Shown in pieces: positions 37,109 to 46,823 of a stretch of 64,000 nucleotides of DNA. The stretch comes from Stenomitos rutilans HA7619-LM2 (GTDB lineage Bacteria; Cyanobacteriota; Cyanobacteriia; Leptolyngbyales; Leptolyngbyaceae). The position numbers were made by a program, and so were the translations under genes. Within the stretch, counting starts at the first letter, position 1. Every line of letters begins with the position of its first letter. The stretch lies in assembly GCA_019358945.1 (NCBI GenBank), contig JAHHIE010000032.1, positions 1-64,000 of the forward strand, in the 5' to 3' direction. The notes beneath the pieces are model-generated. The model ran no database searches. It saw nothing but the letters and a program-made list of their open reading frames with translations, and was not told the origin of the DNA.

Positions 37109-37912
37109 ATGGAAACCAAAGCTGGTGCAGGTTTAGAGCCTGTGCAGGAATCGTGTGTGCAAAAAACAGAGGACTGCTTGGACACGTCACAGGACACTCA
37201 TTGGCGCGAACTCGTACAACTAACGGACGTGCCCCGGACGTACACCTTTACTGAGTTGTCCGTTTTGCTCGAAGTCAACGAATCGACTCTTCGCAAGCGC
37301 TGGTGGGAGAAGCTGGAAGCGGCCTACCAACACTGCCCTGAAGTCCTCAGAGTCGAAGTGCGCACCACAAAAGCAGGTAGTCCAGTGTTTGCGTTTACTG
37401 AGTTCGGGCTACAAGCTTTTCGAGAGTTCAAAGCAGCAAACGAAGAAGGGTGTGGTGATCGCTATCTTCAAGCCGTGTCGTTGCAATATCCGCCTTCGAT
37501 AGACCCAGTGCCCGCACCTGGCAGCAATCCACCTGTGACTGTTGAGGTCGGCAATCACCAGATTGTCCTGTCCCAGCCAGAGCTACCCCAGACCTATAGC
37601 CTGGAGTCGCTCCGGCAAAGCGAAGTCATTGCCTTTGATGACCCGTTAGCGATCGCCGCCCAATTCTTGCAAACGGCCGATGCACTGACCGCAGAGATGC
37701 AGCGCGATATCCGAGTGCGAGAACAGAAGTTACAGCAGACGCAGCAGGCGAAGACCGCGATCGCCGAGAAAGCCACCGAATTCAAGCTAGAAGCGCGTCT
37801 CTACCGCGAACGAACCGAGATGCTAGCCACAGCACAAAGCCAGGAGACGCAAAGTCTACAGCAGTCTCTCACCACACTGCAAAACCTGGGAAAGCCTCCA
37901 GCGGACGCCTGA
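37109..37912 (+). CDS. Operon protein 1: HTH-like protein with coiled coil
   Basis: The 267-residue protein has an N-terminal DNA-binding-like segment, FTELSVLLEVNESTLRKRWW (about 46-65), in the style of MerR/helix-turn-helix recognition helices. A linker and a long coiled coil follow (about 190-265: QQTQQAKTAIAEKATEFKLEA). Such HTH-plus-coiled-coil proteins occur on cyanobacterial plasmids. It is the first gene of a seven-gene same-strand cluster ending in an ATPase, and may anchor the complex to DNA. Function inferred from layout only. Confidence 0.65.
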   Translation: METKAGAGLEPVQESCVQKTEDCLDTSQDTHWRELVQLTDVPRTYTFTELSVLLEVNESTLRKRWWEKLEAAYQHCPEVLRVEVRTTKAGSPVFAFTEFGLQAFREFKAANEEGCGDRYLQAVSLQYPPSIDPVPAPGSNPPVTVEVGNHQIVLSQPELPQTYSLESLRQSEVIAFDDPLAIAAQFLQTADALTAEMQRDIRVREQKLQQTQQAKTAIAEKATEFKLEARLYRERTEMLATAQSQETQSLQQSLTTLQNLGKPPADA

Positions 37913-37932
37913 TACGCCTGCTGCTATCAATC

Positions 37933-38031
37933 ATGCTCCTGGTGCTCGCCTGGGCGCTCTTAAGAGCTGACACACCGACGACTGACCCCAGCCCCTCAAC
38001 AACAGAAGCCAGCGTTCACCGTCCAAAGTAA
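37933..38031 (+). CDS. Operon protein 2: tiny single-pass membrane peptide
   Basis: A 32-residue frame, MLLVLAWALLRADTPTTDPS, with a hydrophobic helix, then a Thr/Pro/Ser-rich tail. It is open upstream in the same frame over another hydrophobic stretch (RLIRLLLSI), so the true start may be earlier, overlapping the previous gene. It fits the gap between two genes of the operon exactly; expression is unproven. Confidence 0.4.
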   Translation: MLLVLAWALLRADTPTTDPSPSTTEASVHRPK

Positions 38032-38079
38032 ACCGCTGGCTCTGGACTCCCAACCTTCCAATCAGGAGTGACTTCGATT

Positions 38080-38643
38080 ATGCCAAAACCCGTACCCGGT
38101 GAAGGACAGTACTTCACCCTCAATCCGGTGCCACCGCCCCAGCCGCCAAGCTCTAAAAGTTGGGGCTTGCCGATCGCGTTGGGCTTGCTGGCTATTCCAC
38201 TACTCATGTTTGGCTTCGGCTTCTCGCAACAGCAGCAGCCAGCCACAACTGCCGCTACACCTTCTGTCTCGCCGCTGCCGACCCCGTCACTAGCATCCCA
38301 GCAGGATGCTATCACACAACAGCCAGAAACCTTTGCAAAACCGCCTTTAGAGCCTTTACCGCTGGTAACAGCGACACCCGTTGCAGCGTCGCCTAGCGAT
38401 CCGGCTACCTTCCCGATCGCCCACATCCAGAGCCCTGGCGTGGCCGCCAACTTCCGCGCCGCGCCCAGTCTGCAGAGTCCAGTCTTAGGTGTGCTGATGC
38501 ACGGTGACTTGGTGGAACTGTCGCCCGATCGCCGCGTCCAGCAAGACGGCGTGGTGTGGGTGCCTGTGCGGTGGCGCGGTCAGTCAGGCTGGCTTGCCAA
38601 CATCTTTATCGACACCAGGAGGAGCGATGCCACACGACTCTAA
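38080..38643 (+). CDS. Operon protein 3: membrane protein with SH3b domain
   Basis: From ATG 38080 the protein is about 187 residues. It has a short proline-rich N-terminus, one transmembrane helix (GLPIALGLLAIPLLMFGFGF, about 30-50), a Pro/Ala/Thr-rich linker, and a C-terminal bacterial SH3 domain (GVAANFRAAPSLQSPVLGVL, then WVPVRWRGQSGWL). SH3b domains bind cell-wall or protein ligands, so the C-terminus is expected in the periplasm. The next gene starts inside this one (38627), which shows close translational coupling. Confidence 0.72.
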   Translation: MPKPVPGEGQYFTLNPVPPPQPPSSKSWGLPIALGLLAIPLLMFGFGFSQQQQPATTAATPSVSPLPTPSLASQQDAITQQPETFAKPPLEPLPLVTATPVAASPSDPATFPIAHIQSPGVAANFRAAPSLQSPVLGVLMHGDLVELSPDRRVQQDGVVWVPVRWRGQSGWLANIFIDTRRSDATRL

Positions 38644-39007
38644 AGCCTTGCCACTGGCGACTCAAACCGCACCCGCGAAGCTGGCAGTCTGGGCGGACCA
38701 GTCAGGAACTCCCTATCTGGTGCAACAGCAACCAGACGGTAGTACCACCTTTACCCCTCTGGAAACGGCGCTGGCTCAGGCGAAAACACCCATACCGACT
38801 GAGCGTGTGACCACCGATCGTGATCCGCTCAACACTGTGTTGCTTGCCCTTGTAGCCGTGCTGGGACTTGTCTTGGGTGGTTACTTGCTGGGCTTTTTTG
38901 CAGGTGCCGCTGGTCAGCGCATGGTGATCGTGCCTCGTTCACCCCTCTGCGACACCCACCGCAGCAGCTTCCTGTTCTGGTCTTCTGAAACTAAGGAGTG
39001 CAACTAA
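38627..39007 (+). CDS. Operon protein 4: single-pass membrane protein
   Basis: From ATG 38627 the protein is 126 residues. The start is preceded by AGGAGG at 38618-38623, which decides it over the longer frame. A soluble N-terminal part of about 60 residues precedes a long hydrophobic helix (TVLLALVAVLGLVLGGYLLG). No family recognised. It overlaps the genes on both sides (17 bases before, 1 base after). Confidence 0.68.
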   Translation: MPHDSKALPLATQTAPAKLAVWADQSGTPYLVQQQPDGSTTFTPLETALAQAKTPIPTERVTTDRDPLNTVLLALVAVLGLVLGGYLLGFFAGAAGQRMVIVPRSPLCDTHRSSFLFWSSETKECN

Positions 39008-39660
39008 TGTCAGTACCAAGAGCCAAAGGCTACAGCGGTAGCCCCAAGGGTATCCAGTCCCACATCCTGCCCCATGCAGGTGCACTGACCGAACGTGCCA
39101 CCCGCTACTTCGGCATCGACCTGGCGCGTCTACCACAAATGAGCGACCACGAACTCGCCCTCTTTGCCGATCGCGCCAACGCCATGACCCGACTGAAGGA
39201 GATTCTGCCGATCCTGGAAAAGCATTTCACCACGCTGATTGAAGGGCAAGTGGAGTATGAGCAGTTTGTCCAGCGCGTGTTGAAGCAAGTCGAGAAAGGC
39301 TCCAAGCAGATCGATAAGAGTCTTCTGGATGCCTGGCTGTTGAGCAAAGGCTACGACAGGCATTTGCAACTGATGCATCAGAAAGCCGGACACGGGATCC
39401 AGAAGCTTGAAGCGGAATACCGCTCCGAGTATGACCTGAATCGTCTGGACTTCCAGAGCGCCATCAAGCTGATCCATCTACGACATCAGAACCGTGCCAA
39501 AGCGATCGGTGAGAAAGTCCCTCAGGCACAGCGACAGCTGCAAGTGCAGGAAGCGTTGCGGTGGCAGGCTGCCACCCGTAAAGAACTGCTGACTTATGGC
39601 ACCGCTGGCAAGCCTGGGAAAGGCTTCTGGCACGGTGTCAAAGACTTCTTTCGAGTGTGA
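39007..39660 (+). CDS. Operon protein 5: soluble helical protein
   Basis: From the ATG in TAATG (39007) the protein is 217 residues, charged and almost wholly helical, with heptad-like stretches (KHFTTLIEGQVEYEQFVQRV and onward). AAGGAG lies 8 bases before the start. No membrane segment. Its place between membrane proteins suggests a structural or adaptor role; family not recognised. Confidence 0.66.
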   Translation: MSVPRAKGYSGSPKGIQSHILPHAGALTERATRYFGIDLARLPQMSDHELALFADRANAMTRLKEILPILEKHFTTLIEGQVEYEQFVQRVLKQVEKGSKQIDKSLLDAWLLSKGYDRHLQLMHQKAGHGIQKLEAEYRSEYDLNRLDFQSAIKLIHLRHQNRAKAIGEKVPQAQRQLQVQEALRWQAATRKELLTYGTAGKPGKGFWHGVKDFFRV

Positions 39661-39668
39661 GGTAAGCC

Positions 39669-40046
39669 ATGTTTGACCACTATGATTCACCCCTGATGCT
39701 CCCACCGTCCGACGGCTACTATGAGCCAGAGGACGCACCCGAACCGGATCACATTGATTACGCCCTGGAAGGCATCAGCCGCTTCATGGGACTGTTCGCC
39801 CTGGGCATTACCGTCACCTTGATCGCCCGCTGGCTGACAGCGCTCTTGCCGTTCTACTGGATCGGGGCGATCGCCTGCCTACTGGCTCTGATTCTCCCGG
39901 CTTACCTGTCGCGCAGTGCCCGACTGTTAGCGATTGCGATCGCTCTTGCCGTGGCCATCTTCACGGGCTGGTTTGACCAGCTTGCCCACACCAGCCAACA
40001 GGTGCAACAGCAAGTGCAGCAACAGGTAAAGGAGGTTTTGCGGTGA
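39669..40046 (+). CDS. Operon protein 6: small multi-pass membrane protein
   Basis: The 125-residue protein has an acidic N-terminus, then about three hydrophobic helices (FMGLFALGITVTLIARW, FYWIGAIACLLALILP, LLAIAIALAVAIF) and a glutamine-rich coiled tail. Its end overlaps the GTG start of the ATPase gene by 4 bases. No family recognised. Confidence 0.68.
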   Translation: MFDHYDSPLMLPPSDGYYEPEDAPEPDHIDYALEGISRFMGLFALGITVTLIARWLTALLPFYWIGAIACLLALILPAYLSRSARLLAIAIALAVAIFTGWFDQLAHTSQQVQQQVQQQVKEVLR

Positions 40047-41572
40047 AAGACCCCTATCTGCCTCAGATCCTGGGGCTGCTGGCGGCGGGCATGACCAGCA
40101 CGGCGCTTGCGGTCAGTGGCTACTTGCATCAGCCGGAAACGTTTCGGTTTCTGGGCACGCAGCTCACCTACCAGGCGGCTTATCGTAAAATTCCGCTATC
40201 GCTGATGGGGACTGGGCTGTGTGCGTCCGCCTGGCTGCTCACCCAAACGCGACGCGATTATCGTCGCCAGTACGAAGAGTGGGAACGCCAAACGCTACTG
40301 AAACAAGGGCAACTGCAGGCGATCGCCCATCACGCTGAGTTAGAAGGCTATCAGCAGGTGGCTCAGTTACAAGCCGCCGAACGGCTTTACCCCCAGATGG
40401 CACCGTATCTGTCAGATGTCCAAGAGGCCGACTATCAGGACGTGTCAGCACCACAACCGCAGGCTACCTCGCAGCCACAGTCAGAAACGGCTGCACCTGG
40501 GCAACCAGCCATGCCTGTAACACCCGCGTCTGCTCCAACGGCTGACACCACCGCCTACCTGCAAAACTTCCTGGAATATCCTGGGCTGTTATTCGGCGGC
40601 ATGGGTGCCGGGAAGAGTTGGACCGCTCGTTACCTGGTCATGGAAAAGGTGCGCGCGGGGCATCAGGTGATTTTGCTCGATCCGCACGCGGCCAACCACG
40701 AGTGGAAGGGCATTCGGCATATCGGTGCCGGGATGGACTACCGCGCGATCGCTGAGTTCCTGCAGTGGTATCTCGACGAAATCGAGCGTCGCTACCAGGA
40801 ATTTAACCGCTCTGGGTTGACCGAGGAAGACTGGCAGCAGTCGTTACGGCAGCAGCAGCGCATTACCAGTGTGGTGTCGGAAGAGATGACCAACTGGGCT
40901 GATCGCCTGCCCGGTGACATCGGCAGCAAGTTCTTCAAGTCCGCGATGAGTGATAGTCGCAAAGTGCTGATGCCACCGTTGTTTGTCGCGCACGATCGGA
41001 CGTTGTCAGCGCTAGGGGATGCGAAAGGCATTGCCCGGTTGCGTGACGCGGCCCTGCTGGAATTGGAGTTGATTCCCACCATCCACCCCACGACACGCAA
41101 GCCGATCTCCAGTGGCAAGGGCAAGTTAAAGCTGCCGGGACACGCTGAATGGTTGGCAGTGGAGTTGCCCCAGATTGAGCGCAAAATTACCGACTTTACC
41201 CTCTGGTCATCACCGCAAAGTCAGACCTTTCAGCCACTCACACCGCCACAAGCGCCACCACTCGATTTCCGCACTCAGGTAAACAGCTGGTTGCAGGACT
41301 GCTGGCAGGCAGACGCATCACAGCTGGAACCCAAGGAAACGCCCAGTCAAGTAGAGGCAATGCCCGCTGGCAATCTCAAAAGTCTCGCCTTGTATCTCCG
41401 CAAGAAAGGGTCGATCGCAGTGCGGGACGTGCGGCAAAACTGGGGTCGCAATCAGGGCTTAAACGGTGAGCAGGTGCAGGCGTTACTGCTGGAATTGATA
41501 GCGTTGCACCTGATCGAAACCTTCTCACCTCTCAACTCTAAGGCGGAATGGGTGCGCTGGTCTGAAACCTAG
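40043..41572 (+). CDS. Operon protein 7: membrane-anchored FtsK/TraD-like ATPase
   Basis: The 509-residue protein has a GTG start with AGGAGG 7 bases before. Two N-terminal membrane helices (about 5-25 and 52-70) precede a coiled linker. The ATPase domain has Walker A GGMGAGKSW (near residue 188), Walker B HQVILLDPHA and the later SVVSEEMTNWADRL, as in FtsK/HerA/VirD4-type DNA pumps. The C-terminus (about 440-505) looks like a winged helix (SLALYLRKKGSIAVRDV...LLLELIALHLI). It may move plasmid DNA at the membrane, powered by ATP. The partner genes upstream and the lack of a relaxase in the window set it apart from standard conjugation loci. Confidence 0.78.
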   Translation: MKDPYLPQILGLLAAGMTSTALAVSGYLHQPETFRFLGTQLTYQAAYRKIPLSLMGTGLCASAWLLTQTRRDYRRQYEEWERQTLLKQGQLQAIAHHAELEGYQQVAQLQAAERLYPQMAPYLSDVQEADYQDVSAPQPQATSQPQSETAAPGQPAMPVTPASAPTADTTAYLQNFLEYPGLLFGGMGAGKSWTARYLVMEKVRAGHQVILLDPHAANHEWKGIRHIGAGMDYRAIAEFLQWYLDEIERRYQEFNRSGLTEEDWQQSLRQQQRITSVVSEEMTNWADRLPGDIGSKFFKSAMSDSRKVLMPPLFVAHDRTLSALGDAKGIARLRDAALLELELIPTIHPTTRKPISSGKGKLKLPGHAEWLAVELPQIERKITDFTLWSSPQSQTFQPLTPPQAPPLDFRTQVNSWLQDCWQADASQLEPKETPSQVEAMPAGNLKSLALYLRKKGSIAVRDVRQNWGRNQGLNGEQVQALLLELIALHLIETFSPLNSKAEWVRWSET

Positions 41573-41593
41573 ACACAGCAGAGTTTACATCCA

Positions 41594-41684
41594 GTGATGT
41601 GTGATGTCACAGCCGTCACACATCACCCCAGACAGCAGCGCTCACATCGCTGACACATCACCGCTTTGCGCGGCTACACATCAC
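41594..41684. repeat. Iteron-like ACACATCAC repeats
   Basis: ACACATCAC occurs at 41618, 41653 and 41676, with an inverted copy at 41594-41602 and a degenerate one near 41642. The spacing is about 11 bases or multiples (24, 11, 23). The array ends just before the gene at 41700. It could be a regulator-binding array or plasmid iterons. Confidence 0.65.
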
Positions 41685-41699
41685 TGTTTAAGGAAGCCT

Positions 41700-41978
41700 A
41701 TGTTCACTAACACTAACCCTGCCATCATCCAGATCCGACGCGATTTAAGAGGCAAATTACCCGATGAGTGGCTCGAAGAAGTCATCGCCATTTTGGAGTA
41801 TCAATTGACGTATCAAACGCTGGACGAGCTGGCTACGAATGACCTCCTGAAGCTCAAACTGGGAGTAAGCTTGAGTCCAGCGCTAAAGCAGGTGTTGTCG
41901 CAGGCGATCGCGCCTGACATCCAGGCAGTGGATGTGTCGATCTCACCGCCTCTAACCTTGCGGTTGCCTTGGCAATGA
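41700..41978 (+). CDS. Small hypothetical protein
   Basis: The 92-residue protein starts at ATG 41700 after AAGGAAG. It has a helical first half (DEWLEEVIAILEYQL) and repeated short helices (LDELATNDLLKLKLGV). No family recognised. It lies downstream of the iteron-like array and could be the protein that binds it; that is speculation. Confidence 0.55.
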   Translation: MFTNTNPAIIQIRRDLRGKLPDEWLEEVIAILEYQLTYQTLDELATNDLLKLKLGVSLSPALKQVLSQAIAPDIQAVDVSISPPLTLRLPWQ

Positions 41979-42120
41979 GTCTCGAGTGGTGAGAATCAAT
42001 CATCTCGCATGCATACTGCTTTCAAGTTGCCTTGGCTGAACGCTTGCCATGTTTGTTAGACATGGCAGAATAGCAGTGGTTATTCTGCTGCCATAACTTA
42101 GTGTGTGAGGCAAGGAAACG

Positions 42121-43779
42121 GTGAGAACGGCTCAGGTTTTGTCAGTTATGCTCCTGTTGACGTTGGGCACCCTCCCCAATCTTGCGGCAGCTCAAAGTCT
42201 TGAACAGCTAGTGCAGCAGGGGCGCACGGCAGAAGCGGAGAAACAGTATAGCCAGGCGGAAGCGGTGTGGCGGCGTGTGCTTCAACAAGACCCGAAGAAT
42301 ATCACTGCTTACAATGGCCTGGGGAAGGCGCTGCGTGCGCAGCAAAAGTTGGATGAGGCCGTTGTGGCTTACCGGAAAGTCATTGACCTTAATCCCAATG
42401 ATGCGACTGCCTATCGTACGTTATGTGACGTACTGGACGATCAGCTCAAACCTGATGCAGCTGTTGTAGCTTGCCGCAAGGCGGTGCAACTCAACCCCAA
42501 GGACGCTGAAAATCAGCTTCTTCTAGGTTATGTACTGAAGAAGCAAAAACAACTAGATGAGGCGATTGTCGCGTTTCGCAGAGCGATTGCCCTCAACCCC
42601 CAATATGCGCTTGCCTACTACAATCTGGGGAATGCGCTACGTGAACAGAAGAAGCTGGACGAAGCGGTTGCCGCCTACCGTCAGGCCATCACGCTCAACC
42701 CCAAGGATGCCGATGCCTACAACAGTTTGGGGAATGCGCTGCATGACCAGAAGAAGCTAGGGGAGGCGATTGCCGCCTACCGTCAGGCTATCAAGCTCAA
42801 CCCACAGTACGCTGGTGCCTACAACAATCTGGGGAATGCGCTGAGTGACCAGAAGAAGCTAGGGGAGGCGATTGCCGCTTACCGCCAAGCATTGAGCTTC
42901 CCTGATCAACAAGGTACCTTAAGTACCGCCCATACACTCGCACACAATGGACTGGGGTGGGTCTTCCAGCAGCAAGGGCAGTTGACCGCCGCCATCCGGG
43001 AATACCAGCTGGCACGCCAAGCAGACCCCAGTTACACCTATGCGCAGTCCAATCTGCTGGAAGCGCAACGACTTCTGGCACTCAAGCCAGTGCCGCAGCG
43101 GATTGCGTTGGCTGAAACGCGCTACTTAACCAGTGACACCGTGACACCGCTGAAACGGTCCGTCGTCAAAATCATTGCGCGCTTCCCTAACAGTGCCAAA
43201 GGCTTCAGTTATGGGACCGGCTTCGTCGTCAAACGCGAGGGGAATAAAGCCTGGATTGTGACCAATCGGCATGTGGTGTTTGAACCCGATACCCAGCAAC
43301 GAGGCGAGAATCTGCAAGTGGAACTGTACTATGGCAACCCACCGGACGGGATTCCAGTGGCCCGCTTGGAAAAGGCGCAGGTCCGATTGCTGCAGATGAC
43401 ACCGCCAAATGATCCACTGGATCTGGCTGTGCTGGAAGTGACGGACTTGCCTGCAGACATTCAACCCCTATCCGTGCGACAACAGGTGCTGGGAGACCGC
43501 TTGAATGTGCGGATTATTGGTCATTCGGGGCTCCAAACCTGGCAGGTAGATGAAACAGAAAGTCTGGGCTTTGTGAATTCACAGGCTAAAGACCGCTTGT
43601 TGCTCCGTATTGACCTGAGACAAGGGGCCTCGGGCAGCCCGATTTTGGATGCTCAGAACCAGGTTATCGGTGTGTTATTTAGTGGCGGCATTACCCTGGA
43701 AACAACTGGTCTTGGTGCGGCTTACCCGATTGATGTTGTGATGACTAAACTGGCAGCCTGGGGAGTCAAATTACCATGA
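42121..43779 (+). CDS. Secreted TPR-repeat trypsin-like serine protease
   Basis: The 552-residue protein starts at GTG 42121. A signal peptide ([20 protein letters not shown]) ends near residue 24. Seven or more tetratricopeptide repeats follow (about 30-325; repeated [20 protein letters not shown]). The C-terminal S1/HtrA-like protease (about 345-550) carries the triad: His in TNRHVV (about 383), Asp in [10 protein letters not shown] (about 431) and Ser in GASGSPI (about 504). It would act in the periplasm or outside the cell. This TPR-protease layout is common in cyanobacteria. Confidence 0.9.
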   Translation: MRTAQVLSVMLLLTLGTLPNLAAAQSLEQLVQQGRTAEAEKQYSQAEAVWRRVLQQDPKNITAYNGLGKALRAQQKLDEAVVAYRKVIDLNPNDATAYRTLCDVLDDQLKPDAAVVACRKAVQLNPKDAENQLLLGYVLKKQKQLDEAIVAFRRAIALNPQYALAYYNLGNALREQKKLDEAVAAYRQAITLNPKDADAYNSLGNALHDQKKLGEAIAAYRQAIKLNPQYAGAYNNLGNALSDQKKLGEAIAAYRQALSFPDQQGTLSTAHTLAHNGLGWVFQQQGQLTAAIREYQLARQADPSYTYAQSNLLEAQRLLALKPVPQRIALAETRYLTSDTVTPLKRSVVKIIARFPNSAKGFSYGTGFVVKREGNKAWIVTNRHVVFEPDTQQRGENLQVELYYGNPPDGIPVARLEKAQVRLLQMTPPNDPLDLAVLEVTDLPADIQPLSVRQQVLGDRLNVRIIGHSGLQTWQVDETESLGFVNSQAKDRLLLRIDLRQGASGSPILDAQNQVIGVLFSGGITLETTGLGAAYPIDVVMTKLAAWGVKLP

Positions 43780-44066
43780 ACTTGAGCGGGCTTGTGTCAT
43801 GAGCTTAGAGTCCATAAGGCAAAAAGAACGAAGGATTGAGTCGTGCTCTTAAAGCCATTAGCACCGATGACGCGCTCATTCATAAGCACGACTGACCACT
43901 TAATCGCCCTTTCCTTCTCTAAACTTGCTCAAACTGTCACAATTCCCAAAACCTTTACACAGCAGCCTTTTTCACCTTTCTCATTCCTATGCCCTTCTGC
44001 TGCTCTTTGCAACAGTGCAGCGGGCTAAACAACGCTAAAACAGCTTCTGCTCAGACGTTTGTAATT

Positions 44067-44630
44067 TTATACCAAGACCTCTGGACTGAGTTTGGACTGG
44101 GCGAATTCCGAGAATCTGCTGAAGTCTCTTTCGGGCTGTGCTTTTGAAGACTCTTGCTTGCTAACCCGGTTTTCCGTTCCACTGAGCCTCAACCCCCGGA
44201 TTGAACAAGACATGGGTGCTACAAGCAGAGGCGATCGCTGCGCCCATTTTGTCTCCATAAATGTCATAGAGTTGATCTAAACTTTGAATGCCCAAGATAA
44301 AGCAGGCTTTGGAACGGTATTCATTAATCCATTGGGGAAGGCGGTCGAGTTTAATCGAGGGCAACTCATCCAAAGAGATAATCAGCGAATCTTTGCGGGG
44401 TGTGCTGAGATTGCCCACAATCATCAGGTGAGTCGCAGCAGCCAGTAGCGAACCGACCACACTGCGGCGCTCATCATCCAACTTGAACACTACAATCTCT
44501 CTTCCTTCCATCCGAGTTGGAATCGTGGATCTGCCAACAAAGGCTCGTAGCAGGTCTGCCTGAATGAACTATGAGAAGGTGCCTGCGGCAGTCGTTAGGA
44601 TACCAGAATTGCCTTTTCAGCGTCCTTTGC
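44067..44630 (-). pseudogene. Decayed type IV coupling protein (VirD4/TraD-like), C-terminal half
   Basis: The minus strand shows coupling-protein landmarks in order: GILTTAAGTFS, an in-frame TAG, FIQADLLRAFVGRSTIP, VVFKLDDERRSVVGSLLAAA, Walker B SLDELPSIKL, GIQSLDQLYDIYGDK, and HVLFNPGVEAQ. The frame is then lost, and LSGTENRVSKQESSKAQ continues in another frame. The Walker A half is missing. The intact protein would have delivered DNA to a conjugation channel. It marks a former conjugative region. Confidence 0.78.
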
Positions 44631-44683
44631 ACTGAGGAACTGCACAAAAATTGAACAACAGATTTGAAACACTACCGTATGTT

Positions 44684-46711
44684 TTACATTCCGGATTTTA
44701 AGCCTGTAGGAATGCCGTCGACTCCGGTCACAACCCTGGCCCAACCAGCATCAGGTCCCATATCGACAAAGCACGTTTTCATCCAGTTAATGGTAAGGTA
44801 TTCGTTAGCTCCAGATCCGTCACCAATAGTAATCCACTCGTCAGAAGTACCGGCACGACTACCAAAAGGGTTATGGCAAACATACCCTTTTGGGTCACGA
44901 CCTATAATGATGATGAAGTGTCCGTCAATTTTATATTTGGTTCCCACTTGCATTGGGATGCCGTTGTACAAAGAATTGTCTAACTCGTCTAGGCTAATGG
45001 TTGTAGAGAAATAGCTCTCAATCCCGATTGATCTTAACGCTCTAGTGATTGCACCAGAATCAGTCGTGTCGCCTCCAGTTTTTCTTAATACATCCTGCAT
45101 TCCATTTGCAAAATCGCTATATTCTCCCCAGAGACTTGGCTTGAGATACTTTGCCAACATCGCCGCTGAGGTTAAATTACACTGCCGCGAACCCGCTCCT
45201 TGACCCTTTGAGCCGCTGTTGTCGTTCTGGTCGTTAAACGGCACATCGAGTTTGAATTCTTTGCTAGTAGGCTTCGGCTTTTGTGGGTATTTTAGGATTT
45301 CCTTAACCGCTTCGACATGTAAAGCTGGTGATGGGACTCCTAATTTACGCAGACCTTGCTGCCAAAAATCACATTCTCTACGGCGTCTCCTCCTCAAGCC
45401 TTCTGTTACATTAGAGCCAGGATTGACATACAGCATGAGTGCGTTGGGTACATCATGCCATCGCCTCTCTTTTAGGCAAGTTGTAATTGTATGAAAGTCA
45501 GTTTCATCACCGTAAAAATGTGCACCTAGGTTATAGGCAAAACTGCATAGGGCGGAGCGCATATCATCATGCATCTCATCCCAGTAAGGGATTGCTTTTT
45601 TGATGATATTCCAATAGTTCTTCTTAAGATCAGTATTCAAGTATTCATCAGCTTGCGCTTGCGTAATGCGCTCACCTCTTCTAACTTTTCTTCCATCAGG
45701 ATATATTGTAGTGCCCCAACCAATTGTCCAGGGCTCGTTGCCGCTTTTTGGATCTGGATAAGCGGATAGCTCACAACCTTCAAATTCTTGAATGAGCTTA
45801 ACTGCTTGCGGTGGTATTATAGTTTGAGCTTGAGGAGAAAGATTAGGATCTCTTGGTTTAAGGGTTCCTGTGATTGTTGAGGGAATGCTAGAAACCCCTG
45901 GCAACTGGTTAATGGAAGCCCGCCCTGAGCCATTTTTCACGGCAGGAGACAAGCCTACTGATGGGGCAACGTTAGATGGATCGGCAATGGGATCAGTTGG
46001 AGTGCGTGAAGCTGGTTGAACAACTCCTAGGTCCGAGCCATTCAAAGACACTGTCCCATTTGGTTGATCTGGTTGTGGAAGGATGGGAATCAGCAGAGGC
46101 GGTATAGCTGGCGGTGGTGAAGCGCTTGGAGGTTCAGGCAGATCGGAAGAAAGACTAGCAATAGTGTCGTCTTTATTGCGACTACCGGCTGACGAACCAA
46201 AATAGTAACCGAGTACAGTACTAAACCCTGCTGTCAGAGCACCAATCAGTATGTTGATAAGGCTCTGCTGAGTCTGGTAGCTCGCGTAGTTCGCGTCGTC
46301 TTTGCCAATCAGCTTGGGAGGGTGAAATATCAGCGCGCTAAGTAACACTGTGAAAGCTAAAATGACGAACGTACCAAGGACAGAAGGGTACCAATCCTTC
46401 TTGCCCGTCGCTTTGGTAATTTCTACCTCGCGGGATCGAGCACTGGCTCTGTCGGCATATTCGGCTTGATCCATCTGCAGCCTGACGCTGGCAAGGTATT
46501 GGTGATAATTAACCTCCAACTCCCTGAGTTTTAAGGCTGCATCCGGATTTGCCTGGATTTCCTTGGTGATGTCTTGCGGCGATGAATTATTCGGAAGGTT
46601 CAAGGCATGGAGGATCAAGCTTATTGGCGCAGCGGCAAGTGTAGCAGGTCCACCTATAACTGATCCTAGTAGTGGAGCACCAATTCTTACCAGATCGTCT
46701 AATAATGCCAT
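44684..46711 (-). CDS. Fusion of holin-like, GH24 lysozyme and C39-like peptidase domains
   Basis: The 675-residue protein starts at ATG 46711 after GAGGTGG, so the upstream GTG is not used. The N-terminal helical part has two membrane helices (YPSVLGTFVILAFTVLLSAL, then LINILIGALTAGFSTVLGYY), like three-helix holins. A Pro/Ser-rich linker leads to a phage-type GH24 lysozyme (about 280-420), with catalytic Glu in IQEFEGCELSAYPD and the WTIGWGTT motif. The C-terminal papain-like C39 peptidase domain (about 465-660) has Cys in RQCNLTSAAM, His in DGHFIIIIG and Asn in CHNPFGS. The protein may both cut peptidoglycan and process peptides at the membrane. It is downstream of the SPFH gene and likely in its operon. 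Confidence 0.82.
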   Translation of the reverse strand: MALLDDLVRIGAPLLGSVIGGPATLAAAPISLILHALNLPNNSSPQDITKEIQANPDAALKLRELEVNYHQYLASVRLQMDQAEYADRASARSREVEITKATGKKDWYPSVLGTFVILAFTVLLSALIFHPPKLIGKDDANYASYQTQQSLINILIGALTAGFSTVLGYYFGSSAGSRNKDDTIASLSSDLPEPPSASPPPAIPPLLIPILPQPDQPNGTVSLNGSDLGVVQPASRTPTDPIADPSNVAPSVGLSPAVKNGSGRASINQLPGVSSIPSTITGTLKPRDPNLSPQAQTIIPPQAVKLIQEFEGCELSAYPDPKSGNEPWTIGWGTTIYPDGRKVRRGERITQAQADEYLNTDLKKNYWNIIKKAIPYWDEMHDDMRSALCSFAYNLGAHFYGDETDFHTITTCLKERRWHDVPNALMLYVNPGSNVTEGLRRRRRRECDFWQQGLRKLGVPSPALHVEAVKEILKYPQKPKPTSKEFKLDVPFNDQNDNSGSKGQGAGSRQCNLTSAAMLAKYLKPSLWGEYSDFANGMQDVLRKTGGDTTDSGAITRALRSIGIESYFSTTISLDELDNSLYNGIPMQVGTKYKIDGHFIIIIGRDPKGYVCHNPFGSRAGTSDEWITIGDGSGANEYLTINWMKTCFVDMGPDAGWARVVTGVDGIPTGLKSGM

Positions 46712-46823
46712 TTCCACCTCAAAATACACGCTACGCTTGCTAGATAGTTCACTTCAACCTTGGCCACGAACTGTTGGTAAAATTCTCGTATCAAGAAATC
46801 TACACTTTAGAACGATCATTTTC

